Positions 15,673 through 24,851 of a DNA stretch of 64,000 nucleotides are shown one piece after another. A model generated the notes under the pieces. It was not told the DNA's origin. It searched no databases and was given only the letters and a program-made list of their open reading frames with translations. Location of the stretch: positions 1,240,001-1,304,000 of the forward strand of contig NZ_CP080525.1 of the NCBI RefSeq assembly GCF_024746815.1, given 5' to 3'. The position numbers and the translations under genes are program-made. Position 1 is the first letter of the stretch, and every line of letters starts with the position of its first letter. The DNA is from Mesorhizobium sp. AR07 (GTDB taxonomy: Bacteria > Pseudomonadota > Alphaproteobacteria > Rhizobiales > Rhizobiaceae).

Positions 15673-17832
15673 TCAGTGCGGCCGCACATCCGAGACCGTT
15701 GGCCGTGGCAAGTTGAGCATCGTGGTTGCCGTCGCGAACACAGCGTCGGCAATGTGGGAATGGCCTTCCGCGGTCGGATGGAACGGACCACCTAGGCAAA
15801 CCTCAACCAGATCGAGCAGCGCCCAGTCTTGCGGCGGCGGCGGCGTGCCGCTCGCCTTGGACTGCACGAAGAGGCAGATGTCGTTGATGGTGCGGAACCA
15901 GCGCTCGCGCGGCGCATAGGCACGCGTGTCGCGAGACGCCTTGAAATCGGCGTCGCGATAGGCGGAAAACGGCTCAAACTCCGACCACTTGTCCGGTCGC
16001 GGTCCGTCCGCGTGATAATAGGGCAGCATCAGGCTCTCGGCGGCCGTGACGCCGCTCGACGAGCTCTTTTGCGCACAGATCCCATGCTTGGCGAACGCGG
16101 CACGCTGGGCATCGACGAAATGCCAGTTTCCAGCGCGGGCGGCGTCGCGCGTCGCCGGATAAAGCACATTGTTGGCGAAGTCGCTGATGGGACGGAGCGT
16201 AGGCACATCGATCGACAGCACCCCACCGACGTTGAAGCCTTCAAGCCTTTCACGTGGTGTGGCTTCGCCACAGAGCCTTCCGTCCTGGTTGAATTCGATC
16301 TTGGGAAACGCGGTCAGCACGATGTTGGGCATTCCGCCATTGCTGGCGATCGGCAGCGGCGCCAGCGCCTTTCGCAAGGCGGCAAAGCGTGCCGGCAGCT
16401 CCTTTGCCCGGATTCGCGCCGTGGCAACATCATGCGCCTTGGCGATGCGCGCGACAGTTCGAATGACTGACGCGCCGAGGGCGTTGGCGCGGAACCTGCT
16501 CTCGACATCTGCGTATGGAGGCGTTGTCTTGGTCAGCGCATCCACGATGAGCGGTGTGAAGCCGACATCGTTTCCACCGATCGACACGATCAGCATGTCG
16601 ATCGTCCGCAGGAACCGCCCCGGTTTGCAGTCGAGGAGTTTGGCGCTGCGCAATGCGCGGCCTTGCTCGTCGGTGAGCGGCGTGTCGAAAGCCACCGTTC
16701 GGCTTGCATGGGTGCGCAGAAGATCATCGCGGCATAGTTCGATCATCAGGCGATCGATCTGTGACAAGTCGCGACGCAGTTTGCCGCCGGACGAAAAATA
16801 GGAATCGTTGACTGTCTCAACCCCGGCATAGGAAAAAAGCAGCCCTTCCGTCACCTCGGCCCCCGAGCAGGCGAAGCCGAGGAACGTCACCGCGCTGTGC
16901 TTGGGATCGGCAAGAGCGACCTGCAAGGCGGTGCGCAGATGATAGCTATAGGCCGAACGATGGCATTTGCGGTCGAGCCAGCCAGCCGGCGCATTCTGAT
17001 AGCGAACCGGCAACGAATAGGCTGGCACCGATTTGATCGCCTGAGTATCGGAGTCATAGACGAAGGAGATGTTGAGAAGTCTCCGTCTTGACAGCGGATC
17101 GATCTCCACCGGCGAATCGGGATTGCCCTCGCCCGACGAAAAACTGTCGCCGATACCGGCGATGAGCCGGTCGCGAACCCAGATGGCAGGCTGCGAAAGC
17201 ACCGTGCCGTCGGGCAAGGTCACAGACACATCGACACCGCGCGCTGCTTCCGGAATATCTGGTTCGAAGGGAATGCGCGCTTCAAAGAGCGCGGCGCAGG
17301 GCTGTTCCGCCGTGGCCGAAAGCCGCCCGCGGCCGGCAACGAAAATCGGCCGCGCGGCCTGCCATCGGCAGATACCGGCCGGCGCATCCGTCACACTGAA
17401 GACAACGGTGTGGCCTTGCGGGCGCACGTAGTCGGTACGAAGCGCCGTTCCGAAACTGTCGCTGGCGCAGGACGAATGCCACTGTTCGCGACTGTCCCAG
17501 CAGGTGGAGCGGCGAAGATTGACAGGATTGGCCCAACCGCGTTCAGGACGGCCCGCACCCCTGGGATTTGGATAGAGCGTGGCGTCCTGTTTGTACCACT
17601 CACGCAGCCAGCGCGGATCGTTGAGCAGCCGTTCGAGATCGGAAACAGCCGTCGCCGTGAAGGCGCCGCCATGGGTTGTCATGACTTCGGCCATGGCCTC
17701 GCGCTGCATGTCGAAATCGGTGGTTTCGGTGAAATACCGGAACGGATGCTTGACCCACCAGTCGATGGCCGGCGCCGCGTAAGTCAATGTTGTGACAAAA
17801 AGAAAGAAGCAAGTGGATACAAGACGAAGCAT
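15673..17832 (-). CDS. Large secreted SGNH/GDSL-type hydrolase-like protein
   Basis: A 719-residue protein with a signal peptide (MLRLVSTCFFLFVTTLTYA). About 210 residues of unassigned N-terminal sequence with several cysteines precede an SGNH fold: block I IAGIGDSFSSGEGNPDS (nucleophile Ser), block III IVSIGGNDVGFTP, and a late block V FHPTAEGHSHIAD with the catalytic His. Such enzymes are lipases, esterases or polysaccharide deacetylases acting outside the cytoplasm. It is about twice the size of typical family members because of the N-terminal extension and long inserts. Convergent with trmFO, 16 bases apart. Confidence 0.8.
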   Translation of the reverse strand: MLRLVSTCFFLFVTTLTYAAPAIDWWVKHPFRYFTETTDFDMQREAMAEVMTTHGGAFTATAVSDLERLLNDPRWLREWYKQDATLYPNPRGAGRPERGWANPVNLRRSTCWDSREQWHSSCASDSFGTALRTDYVRPQGHTVVFSVTDAPAGICRWQAARPIFVAGRGRLSATAEQPCAALFEARIPFEPDIPEAARGVDVSVTLPDGTVLSQPAIWVRDRLIAGIGDSFSSGEGNPDSPVEIDPLSRRRLLNISFVYDSDTQAIKSVPAYSLPVRYQNAPAGWLDRKCHRSAYSYHLRTALQVALADPKHSAVTFLGFACSGAEVTEGLLFSYAGVETVNDSYFSSGGKLRRDLSQIDRLMIELCRDDLLRTHASRTVAFDTPLTDEQGRALRSAKLLDCKPGRFLRTIDMLIVSIGGNDVGFTPLIVDALTKTTPPYADVESRFRANALGASVIRTVARIAKAHDVATARIRAKELPARFAALRKALAPLPIASNGGMPNIVLTAFPKIEFNQDGRLCGEATPRERLEGFNVGGVLSIDVPTLRPISDFANNVLYPATRDAARAGNWHFVDAQRAAFAKHGICAQKSSSSGVTAAESLMLPYYHADGPRPDKWSEFEPFSAYRDADFKASRDTRAYAPRERWFRTINDICLFVQSKASGTPPPPQDWALLDLVEVCLGGPFHPTAEGHSHIADAVFATATTMLNLPRPTVSDVRPH

Positions 17833-17915
17833 GATCACCACCCCCAAAATACTAAGTAGTCAAAATTAGTACCAAGTCCTCATGCTGTCAAATGGACACC
17901 AGATCGCATTTAACT

Positions 17916-18869
17916 TCACTCTGCGGCCAGATAGACACTCGCTGCAGGTAGCCCCGGCTTGCCAGCCTCATCAGGATTTCGCCGGACATAGGCGGCCTTC
18001 AGGCTCTCCGAGGTTTCGCGCGAGCCGTCATGGCTCCAGCCCGGCGGCTTGATCAGATAATTCAGGCGATCGCGCAACGTCAGCCCTGGGGCAAAAGCAT
18101 CCCTGAACATGCCGATCCATTCGTGGAATGCCACTTTCAGCGGGTTGAAGGTGCCCAGATTCTTGACGATGCCGTAGCGCGGCCGGTCTTCCTCCAATTC
18201 CTCGACGAAAGTGCCGAACATCCGATCCCAGATGATCAGCGTGCCGGCATAGTTGGCGTCGAGATAGCGCGGATTGGTGGCGTGGTGGACGCGGTGGTGC
18301 GAGGGCGTGTTGAAGACGAATTCGAACCAGCTCCACATCTTGCCGATGGTCTCCGTGTGGATCCAGAACTGCCAGACCAGGTTGAAGCCGAAGGTGAAGG
18401 CAATCACCGCCGGATGAAAGCCGAGCAGCACCAGCGGCGCCTGCAGCACGAACATGAAGGTGAACAGACCGGTCCAGCTTTGTCTCAGCGCCGTCGACAG
18501 ATTGTAGTGCTGGCTGGAATGGTGGTTGACGTGCTCGGCCCACACCCAGCGCACCCGATGCGCAATGCGGTGGTAGACATAGTAGCGCAAGTCATCGAGC
18601 AGGAAGGCGGCCAGGAACACCCAAACCGACAGGCCGAGATTGAAGACGCGGAATTGCCACAGCCACAGCAGAGCCCAGTAGGACACAACGCCAAGCAGCA
18701 GCCCGGCAACGACATTGCCGGTGCCCATCATCAGGCTGGTCAGCGTGTCGCGCGTCTCGAACGAGCCCTTGGCGCGGCCGGTGCGCACCAGCCAGAGCTC
18801 GATCAAAATGGCGGCGACGAAGAACGGGATGGCCAGCTGGGTGACTTGCGGAAAATCGTAGCTGTCCAT
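17916..18869 (-). CDS. Sterol desaturase/fatty acid hydroxylase family membrane protein
   Basis: A 317-residue integral membrane di-iron enzyme. Hydrophobic helices lie at about 10-30, 55-80 and 85-105, followed by the three histidine clusters: YHRIAHR, EHVNHHSSQHYN and PSHHRVHHATNP. These ligate the di-iron centre of hydroxylases and desaturases acting on lipids. The ATG at 18869 shares a base with the stop of the upstream gene (TGATG), so translation is coupled. The substrate lipid is unknown. Confidence 0.88.
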   Translation of the reverse strand: MDSYDFPQVTQLAIPFFVAAILIELWLVRTGRAKGSFETRDTLTSLMMGTGNVVAGLLLGVVSYWALLWLWQFRVFNLGLSVWVFLAAFLLDDLRYYVYHRIAHRVRWVWAEHVNHHSSQHYNLSTALRQSWTGLFTFMFVLQAPLVLLGFHPAVIAFTFGFNLVWQFWIHTETIGKMWSWFEFVFNTPSHHRVHHATNPRYLDANYAGTLIIWDRMFGTFVEELEEDRPRYGIVKNLGTFNPLKVAFHEWIGMFRDAFAPGLTLRDRLNYLIKPPGWSHDGSRETSESLKAAYVRRNPDEAGKPGLPAASVYLAAE

Positions 18870-19303
18870 CACGCAGCCTCCCCTACGGAATTTGAACGGT
18901 GCGGCTCGAGCGCTTTCAGCACGCCTTGCGCATCTGCTGCACTGGCAAAGCGGAAGCGGCCGCCCTTCCAGGTGAAATCGGCAAGCCGGAACGAAACCGT
19001 GTTTGCATCGTCGCCGGCCAACGCCATGATGTCTCGAGAGATGACGATGCGGGTCAAAAAGCAGTCGCCTATGCTGTGCACGATGCCGACGCGCCCTCGC
19101 TCGATATCCAGAAATGCCGTCCTGGCATCCGCCGTCAGGCGGACCATCGTCGCGATCTCGTCGGGAAAATCCTCGGCAAAACGGCTTATTGCCTGATCCG
19201 TGCCGGTAAGCGTGGCCGTCTTGCTGCCACCGGTGAGATGCACTGAAGCAACCGACAGCGCAATGCCAAGGGCGACGATCGCGACCAGCAAAGGCAAGCT
19301 CAT
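18869..19303 (-). CDS. Small membrane-anchored protein coupled to the desaturase-family gene
   Basis: A 144-residue protein with one N-terminal hydrophobic segment (LPLLVAIVALGIALSVASV) and a soluble remainder with one cysteine. I do not recognise a family. A GGAGGAG ribosome site lies about 8 bases before the ATG. Because its stop overlaps the start of the sterol-desaturase-family gene, it probably works with that enzyme, perhaps as an accessory subunit. Confidence 0.7.
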   Translation of the reverse strand: MSLPLLVAIVALGIALSVASVHLTGGSKTATLTGTDQAISRFAEDFPDEIATMVRLTADARTAFLDIERGRVGIVHSIGDCFLTRIVISRDIMALAGDDANTVSFRLADFTWKGGRFRFASAADAQGVLKALEPHRSNSVGEAA

Positions 19304-19385
19304 GGATGGGTATCTCCTCCGGCCCCCCTGTTGTCTGTGGCAACAGTTCTGGCTCGGGGACTCCTTAGCACGATTGACGTTTACG

Positions 19386-20228
19386 TCAAAGTGCCAGCCA
19401 GCCCTTGCTAGCGCGACGCAGCAACAGCCAATGTCGGCGCAAGGCCGACAGCCGCGTCACGCCGTCGAGCGGCGAGCCATTCTCCATTTTCGTGAGATAG
19501 GCCCGCGACAGCGCCAGCGGCAGAAATGCCTGATGCAACGAGGCCGGCAGAGCCGATGCGCCCTGTTCGAAAGCCGAAAGATGATCCCGCGCCAGCGCGA
19601 TCATCGCCGCCACCGCGCGCTTGGCGCCTGGACCTCCGTCCCCAGCGAGGAATTCTTGCGGCGAAGAGCCTGCCGCAGCCAGAATATCGGCCGGGACAAA
19701 ACACTGCCCGCGCCGGCGGTGCAGCGGCAGCAGAAGTAAAAGACCGGTCATCGCCTGCGCGCAGCCGGCCCTGCCCGAAAGCTCGGCAAAACCAGGCGCC
19801 TCAACGGGATCGAGCGTCATCGCCGCAAGCTGGATGAGCGCGGCTGCCGTCTCGCCGCAATAGCCTTCGAGATCTGTGCGCGACGGCATCGGGTCGTCGT
19901 AAAGATCGAAAACGCGCGCATCGAGCATGTTCCCGAAGGCCTGTTTCGGCAGATTGTACGTTGCTATCGTGGCATTCAGGGCTTCGGCAACAGGATGGCC
20001 GGCGCCCGCCTCTCCGCCGGCGGCAATGACATCGCGCCACCATTGCAGCCGCACCTCGCCCGGCAGTGGCTCGTGGATGCGATCGCGAATGCTTGCGATT
20101 TCGGCGTTGAAGGCATAGAGCGAAAACAGCGCGTCGCGCTTTTCGGCCGGCGCGTAGAGCGCTGTGAGGTAACGGTCATGGTCGGCGGCGCGCACCGCGT
20201 CCATGACGATTTTGGCATTTTGGGACAT
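19386..20228 (-). CDS. Phytoene/squalene-synthase-fold protein, NDUFAF6-like
   Basis: A 280-residue protein of the squalene/phytoene synthase superfamily. The aspartate-rich DDxxD and DxxxD prenyl-diphosphate motifs of true synthases are not evident: the corresponding regions read FNAEIASIRDRI and HRRRGQCFVPADIL. The latter and the C-terminal pattern match the human complex I assembly factor NDUFAF6 better than carotenoid or hopanoid enzymes. I therefore infer a non-enzymatic role in respiratory complex I assembly. It follows the Mth938-domain gene by one base and the secDF gene beyond it. Confidence 0.75.
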   Translation of the reverse strand: MSQNAKIVMDAVRAADHDRYLTALYAPAEKRDALFSLYAFNAEIASIRDRIHEPLPGEVRLQWWRDVIAAGGEAGAGHPVAEALNATIATYNLPKQAFGNMLDARVFDLYDDPMPSRTDLEGYCGETAAALIQLAAMTLDPVEAPGFAELSGRAGCAQAMTGLLLLLPLHRRRGQCFVPADILAAAGSSPQEFLAGDGGPGAKRAVAAMIALARDHLSAFEQGASALPASLHQAFLPLALSRAYLTKMENGSPLDGVTRLSALRRHWLLLRRASKGWLAL

Positions 20229-20229
20229 G

Positions 20230-20622
20230 TCAATCGACGGCGATGAGCGCGGCGGCCACGGCGCGCTCTTCCGCCAGAAGGACGTTGTAGGTCCGCACCG
20301 CGGCTCCCGTCGACATCGGGTCGGACGCAATGCCTGCCGCCTTCAGCGCGACCCGCAGTGCCGCAGGCAATGGCCGGAGTTCCCTGCCCATGCCGACCAG
20401 CAGGATCTCGACCTTGCTTGCCTCGGCCAGCAGTCTGTCGAAATCCGCCACCGTCAGCGCCAGGGGATCCGCCGGCTCCCAGCCATGGATCCCGGATGGC
20501 AGGCACATGAGCGAACCGCGATGCGACATGTCGGCAAAGCGGAACCCGCCATTGCCGTAGGCCTCGATCGGCGCGCGGCCGGGAAAATGCGCCTCGCGGA
20601 TGACGATGCCTTTGCCGGTCAC
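20230..20622 (-). CDS. Mth938-domain protein, NDUFAF3-like
   Basis: A 130-residue DUF498/Mth938-fold protein. Recognisable segments are YGNGGFRFADMSHRGSLM, the conserved VEILLVGMGRELRPLP turn and a late AVRTYNVLLAEERAVAAAL. The human homologue NDUFAF3 is a complex I assembly factor, and bacterial homologues next to secDF/yajC have been noted before. It sits between secDF and the NDUFAF6-like gene in one operon, suggesting membrane-protein insertion coupled to complex assembly. Confidence 0.8.
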   Translation of the reverse strand: MTGKGIVIREAHFPGRAPIEAYGNGGFRFADMSHRGSLMCLPSGIHGWEPADPLALTVADFDRLLAEASKVEILLVGMGRELRPLPAALRVALKAAGIASDPMSTGAAVRTYNVLLAEERAVAAALIAVD

Positions 20623-20650
20623 CGTTTTGTCACCCCCTCGGGGCCGCGCG

Positions 20651-23200
20651 TCAGGTCGCGACCGCCTTGCCGCCGCTGACCGGCTTCTCCTCGTCGGCTG
20701 TGGTCTGCGGCCGCAGCTTGAACAGGATCAGCAGCGGTGCCGCGATGAAGATCGACGAATAGGTGCCGAACACGACGCCGAACAGCATCGCCATGGTGAA
20801 CGAGCGGATCACCTCGCCGCCGAACAGCACCAGCGCCAGCAGCGCCAGGATCGTCGTCACGGAGGTCAGCGTCGTTCTCGACAGCGTCTCGTTGATGGCG
20901 TTGTTCAGCAACTGCGGGAGCGGCATGCGCTTGTATTTCCGCAGGTCCTCGCGAACACGGTCATAGACCACGATCGTGTCGTTCAGCGAATAGCCGATAA
21001 TGGTCAGGATCGCCGCCAGCGATGATTGGTTGAACTCGAGCCCTGTGATGACGAAGAAGCCGATGGTCATGACCACGTCGTGCACCGTCGCAACGATGGC
21101 GCCAACCGCGAACTGCCATTCGAAGCGGAACCACACATAGACCAGGATGCCCAGCAGCGCGATCAACATGGCGATCGTGCCTTGCTTGGCGAGTTCGCCC
21201 GAAACTGTCGGCCCCACCACTTCGACGCGGCGGAAGTCATAATTATCCTGCAGTTCGCCGCGCACCTTGTCGATGACCGTCTGCTCGGCATTCTCGCCGC
21301 CATCCTGGGTACCGACGCGGATCAGCACGTCGTTCGGCGCACCGAACTGCTGTACCTGGACTTCACCGATGTTGAGGCTCGACAGCCGGCCTCTGATGTC
21401 TGCGAGATCGGCATTGCCACCTTTGGCCTGCACCTCGATCAGCGAACCGCCCTTGAAATCGATGCCGTAATTGATGCCGACGGTCATGAACAGCACCACG
21501 GACAGGATCGAAAGTGCGCTCGAGAGCGTGAACGTCCAGCGCCGGATGCCCATGAATGGGATCTTGGTGCCCGGCGGAACGAATGTGACCGGCGCGCGCG
21601 GCATTTCCTTCGGTCGCGCACGGCGCAACCAGATCGATACCAGCATCCGGGTGAAGGTGAAGGCGGTGAAGACCGTGGTCAGGATGCCGATGGCGTAGGT
21701 GATGGCAAAGCCCTTCACCGGCCCGGTGCCGAGATAGAACAGCACCACGGTGGCAATCAGCGACGTGACGTTGGAATCGACGATGGTCGCCAGCGCCTTC
21801 GAGAAGCCAGTGTCGATCGCCTGGATCACAGAGCGTCCGGCGCGTCGCTCCTCGCGAATACGCTCGTAGATCAGCACGTTGGAATCCACCGCCATGCCGA
21901 TGGTCAGCACGATACCGGCGATACCCGGCAAGGTGAGCGTCGCGCCGAGCAGCGACAACAGCCCGACGATCATCGCCACGTGCACCGCCAGCGCGATGTT
22001 GGCAAGGAAGCCGAGGAAACCGTAGGCGACGAACATGAACACGACCACGAGGATCGAGCCGATGATGCCGGCGACCTTGCCGGCATGGATGGAATCCTGG
22101 CCGAGGCCCGGGCCGACTGTGCGCTCTTCGATCACCGTCAACGTCGCCGGCAAGGCGCCGGCGCGCAGCAGCACGGCAAGGTCGTTGGCGCTCTGGGCTG
22201 TGAAATTGCCGGAAATCTGGCCGGTGCCGCCAAGGATCGCCTCGCGGATCTGCGGCGCCGAGATCACCTGATTGTCGAGGATGATGGCGAACAGCTTGCC
22301 GACATTCTGCGCGGTCGCCTGGCCGAAGCGCGCCGCACCTTTCGAATCGAAGCGGAACGACACCACCGGCTCGTTGTTCTGCGAATTGTATGTCGCCTGC
22401 GCATCGACAAGGTTCTCGCCCGAAACGATGACGCGGTTTTCGATCAGATAGGGAACCGGCGGATCGTCCTGCGAATACAGCACTGTCGAGCCGGCAGGCG
22501 GACGGCCATTGAGCGCGTCCTGCACCGGCATCGACTGGTCGACCATCTGGAAGGTCAGCTTGGCGGTCTGGCCGAGGATCTCCTTCAGCCTTTGCGGATC
22601 CTGCAGACCCGGCACCTGGACCAGGATGCGGTCGTCGCCCTGCCGCTGGACGATAGGCTCCGTCGTGCCGAGTTCGTTGACGCGGCGCCCCACCACCTCG
22701 ATCGACTGCGTCAGCGCGGTCGATGTGCGGTATTTGATGCCGGCGTCGGTGACATTGAACTTGAGCAGGCCGGGCTCGGAATCGTCGAGCGTCATTTCCT
22801 TGATAGAGCCGCCGGTGAACAGGCCGGCCGCGACTGGTTCGGTCAGCGACTTCAGCGCCGTCTTGGCAACGTCGAGCTGAGCGGGATCGGTGATGCGGAC
22901 CTGCAAGGTCCGTCCGGTGCCGGCAAGGCCAGTATAGCCGATCTTGGCGTCACGCAGCAGAGTGCGGATTTCGTCGCGCGTCGTCTCCAGCCGGTCCTTG
23001 ATCAGGTCGTTCTGATTCATCTCCAGCAGGATGTGCGAGCCGCCCTGCAGGTCGAGGCCGAGCGTCATCTGCCGCTTCGGTACCCAGCTTGGAAGCTGCG
23101 CCAAAGTGCTTGCGGGAATGAGATTGGGCGCGGCGAGGATCACTGTGATGGCCACGGCCACCCAGATCAGGATCATCTTGAAGCGCGAAAAATAAAGCAT
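20651..23200 (-). CDS. secDF: Protein translocase subunit SecDF (fused)
   Basis: An 849-residue fusion of SecD and SecF. The first membrane helix is followed by the SecD motif LGLDLQGGSHILLEM, a long periplasmic domain and six-helix bundle (GMAVDSNVLIYERIREE). SecF begins near residue 545 with its own helix and INYGIDFKGGSLIEV, then a second bundle ending GYSLNDTIVVYDRVRED. It uses the proton gradient to help SecYEG export proteins. It sits 51 bases after yajC in one operon. Confidence 0.97.
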   Translation of the reverse strand: MLYFSRFKMILIWVAVAITVILAAPNLIPASTLAQLPSWVPKRQMTLGLDLQGGSHILLEMNQNDLIKDRLETTRDEIRTLLRDAKIGYTGLAGTGRTLQVRITDPAQLDVAKTALKSLTEPVAAGLFTGGSIKEMTLDDSEPGLLKFNVTDAGIKYRTSTALTQSIEVVGRRVNELGTTEPIVQRQGDDRILVQVPGLQDPQRLKEILGQTAKLTFQMVDQSMPVQDALNGRPPAGSTVLYSQDDPPVPYLIENRVIVSGENLVDAQATYNSQNNEPVVSFRFDSKGAARFGQATAQNVGKLFAIILDNQVISAPQIREAILGGTGQISGNFTAQSANDLAVLLRAGALPATLTVIEERTVGPGLGQDSIHAGKVAGIIGSILVVVFMFVAYGFLGFLANIALAVHVAMIVGLLSLLGATLTLPGIAGIVLTIGMAVDSNVLIYERIREERRAGRSVIQAIDTGFSKALATIVDSNVTSLIATVVLFYLGTGPVKGFAITYAIGILTTVFTAFTFTRMLVSIWLRRARPKEMPRAPVTFVPPGTKIPFMGIRRWTFTLSSALSILSVVLFMTVGINYGIDFKGGSLIEVQAKGGNADLADIRGRLSSLNIGEVQVQQFGAPNDVLIRVGTQDGGENAEQTVIDKVRGELQDNYDFRRVEVVGPTVSGELAKQGTIAMLIALLGILVYVWFRFEWQFAVGAIVATVHDVVMTIGFFVITGLEFNQSSLAAILTIIGYSLNDTIVVYDRVREDLRKYKRMPLPQLLNNAINETLSRTTLTSVTTILALLALVLFGGEVIRSFTMAMLFGVVFGTYSSIFIAAPLLILFKLRPQTTADEEKPVSGGKAVAT

Positions 23201-23251
23201 ATGGCGTCGTCCGTCAGAGCGTATCCGCGGATCGCTCCGCCTGAAATTCGG

Positions 23252-23593
23252 TTATTTCTTGGCGTTCTGGTTCGCCACCGGCTCGCCCTTGACGCGCACA
23301 TCGGCAATCGTCGAACGCAGCGCGGTCACCTTGGTGCCACCACCGAGGTCGATCTCGAGCTCGTTGTCGTCAATCACCTTGGTCACCTTGCCGACGAAGC
23401 CGCCGCCGGTGACGACCGTGTCGCCACGACGAACCGCGGCCAGCATCTCGCCGCGCTTCTTCAGCTGCGTGCGCTGCGGCCGGATGATCAGAAAATACAT
23501 GATCACGAAAATCAGGACAAACGGCAAAATGCTGATGAACATATCGGGAGAGGCGCCGCCGATGCCTTGGGCGTATGCCGGTGTCACGAACAT
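23252..23593 (-). CDS. yajC: Sec translocon accessory protein YajC
   Basis: A 113-residue inner-membrane protein: one N-terminal helix (FISILPFVLIFVIMYFLII) followed by RPQRTQLKKRGEML and the conserved GDTVVTGGGFVGKV turn. It associates with SecDF. The start ATG has a GGAG ribosome site eight bases upstream. First gene of yajC-secDF-Mth938-phytoene-synthase-like. Confidence 0.96.
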   Translation of the reverse strand: MFVTPAYAQGIGGASPDMFISILPFVLIFVIMYFLIIRPQRTQLKKRGEMLAAVRRGDTVVTGGGFVGKVTKVIDDNELEIDLGGGTKVTALRSTIADVRVKGEPVANQNAKK

Positions 23594-23745
23594 CGAGGTA
23601 CTCCTGAATTTTGAAAACAGCCGCCAACCGTCCTGTGGAGTTTGGCGGCCCCTTGAAATTTGGCCGGAATATAGTCGGTAAAGTTGTCAATGCAACTGCG
23701 CGGCCGACCAAATCGGCTGCTTTTCCGGCCTGTTGAGCCGTGTTA

Positions 23746-23794
23746 GAGCATGATCGCGAAAAGCGCGAGCCGGTTTTCGGAAAAGATCACGCTC
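23746..23794. repeat. Intergenic palindromic repeat (GAGCATGATC family)
   Basis: Arms GAGCATGATC and GATCACGCTC enclose an inner CGAAAAGCG / CGGTTTTCGG. It lies between the divergent yajC and ATPase genes. The half-sites resemble those at 30033, and a scrambled relative (GATCACGTTC ... GATGATCGCG) occurs at about 52268-52300. Confidence 0.6.
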
Positions 23795-23885
23795 GAACAA
23801 AAGGTTGCAACCGGTTTCGAACCCGACGGAATCGGCCAGCTTCCCGCTCCCCACACGTCAAAACCGCGAAAAACAAAAGACAGAC

Positions 23886-24761
23886 ATGACCGACAGCAGC
23901 ATCGACGCCCTCAACAAGAAACTCGACCGGCTGATCGAGGCGGTTAGCCGCCTCGCCCCGCCGCCAGTGCTTGAAACCGACATCGGCGAGGCTGACTGCT
24001 TCGTCTGGCAGGCCGATCCCGGCTATCTGGAGCCGGTGCGCAAGGTCAACCGCGTCGACATCGGCCTGATCCGTGGCGTCGACCGGGTCCGTGACATCCT
24101 GGTCGACAACACCGAGCGCTTCGCCGCCGGCTACGCGGCCAACAACGTGTTGTTGTGGGGCGCGCGCGGCATGGGCAAATCGTCGCTGGTCAAGGCCGTG
24201 CATGCCGAAATCAACGCCAAGGCCAAGTCCGACCTGCCGCTGAAGCTGATCGAGATCCACCGCGAGGACATCGACACGCTGCCGAAGCTGATGGGTTTGC
24301 TGAAGGCAGCCCCCTTCCGCTTCATCCTGTTTTGCGACGACCTCTCCTTCGATCACGACGACACCTCCTACAAGTCGCTGAAGGCAGCGCTCGAAGGCGG
24401 CGTCGAGGGCCGCCCGGCCAATGTCATCTTCTACGCCACCTCGAACCGCCGGCATCTTTTGCCGCGCGACATGATCGACAATGAGCGCTCGACCGCCATC
24501 AACCCGTCCGAGGCGGTCGAGGAAAAGGTGTCGCTGTCCGACCGCTTCGGCCTGTGGCTTGGCTTCCACAAATGTTCGCAGGACGAATACCTCGACATGA
24601 TCGACGGTTACATCAGCCATCACGGCCTTGCCATCGATCCCGAGACGCTGCGCGCCGAGGCGCTGGAATGGGCGACGACGCGCGGCAGCCGCTCGGGCCG
24701 CGTCGCCTGGCAGTTCACCCAGGACCTGGCTGGCCGGCTCGGCAGGCCGCTCAAGGACTAA
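23886..24761 (+). CDS. DUF815-family ATP-binding protein
   Basis: A 291-residue P-loop ATPase of the DUF815 family (AAA-like). Walker A is LLWGARGMGKSSLVKA near residue 95, Walker B FILFCDDLSFD, and a sensor-type YATSNRRHLLP follows. The function of the family is unknown; its members occur widely in Proteobacteria. I start at ATG 23886; the frame is open upstream into the palindromic repeat. It is transcribed opposite to the surrounding yajC and NlpD operons. Confidence 0.88.
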   Translation: MTDSSIDALNKKLDRLIEAVSRLAPPPVLETDIGEADCFVWQADPGYLEPVRKVNRVDIGLIRGVDRVRDILVDNTERFAAGYAANNVLLWGARGMGKSSLVKAVHAEINAKAKSDLPLKLIEIHREDIDTLPKLMGLLKAAPFRFILFCDDLSFDHDDTSYKSLKAALEGGVEGRPANVIFYATSNRRHLLPRDMIDNERSTAINPSEAVEEKVSLSDRFGLWLGFHKCSQDEYLDMIDGYISHHGLAIDPETLRAEALEWATTRGSRSGRVAWQFTQDLAGRLGRPLKD

Positions 24762-24851
24762 TGTGTAGACAGTTGCTGACTTGACCACGGATCGATACGG
24801 AACCGTTTCGACCCATCGTCATATTCTCAAGCCCGAAACCGGGGGAGAAGA

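Noticed and set aside
19386..20228. Hopanoid or carotenoid synthase (HpnC/CrtB)
   Set aside because: The aspartate-rich catalytic motifs are not evident and no terpenoid genes are nearby; the context favours an assembly-factor homologue.
21026..23614. 862-codon open frame on the plus strand opposite secDF
   Set aside because: It is the antisense shadow of a GC-rich gene. The product is His/Arg/Asp-rich with no domain, and secDF on the other strand is unmistakable.
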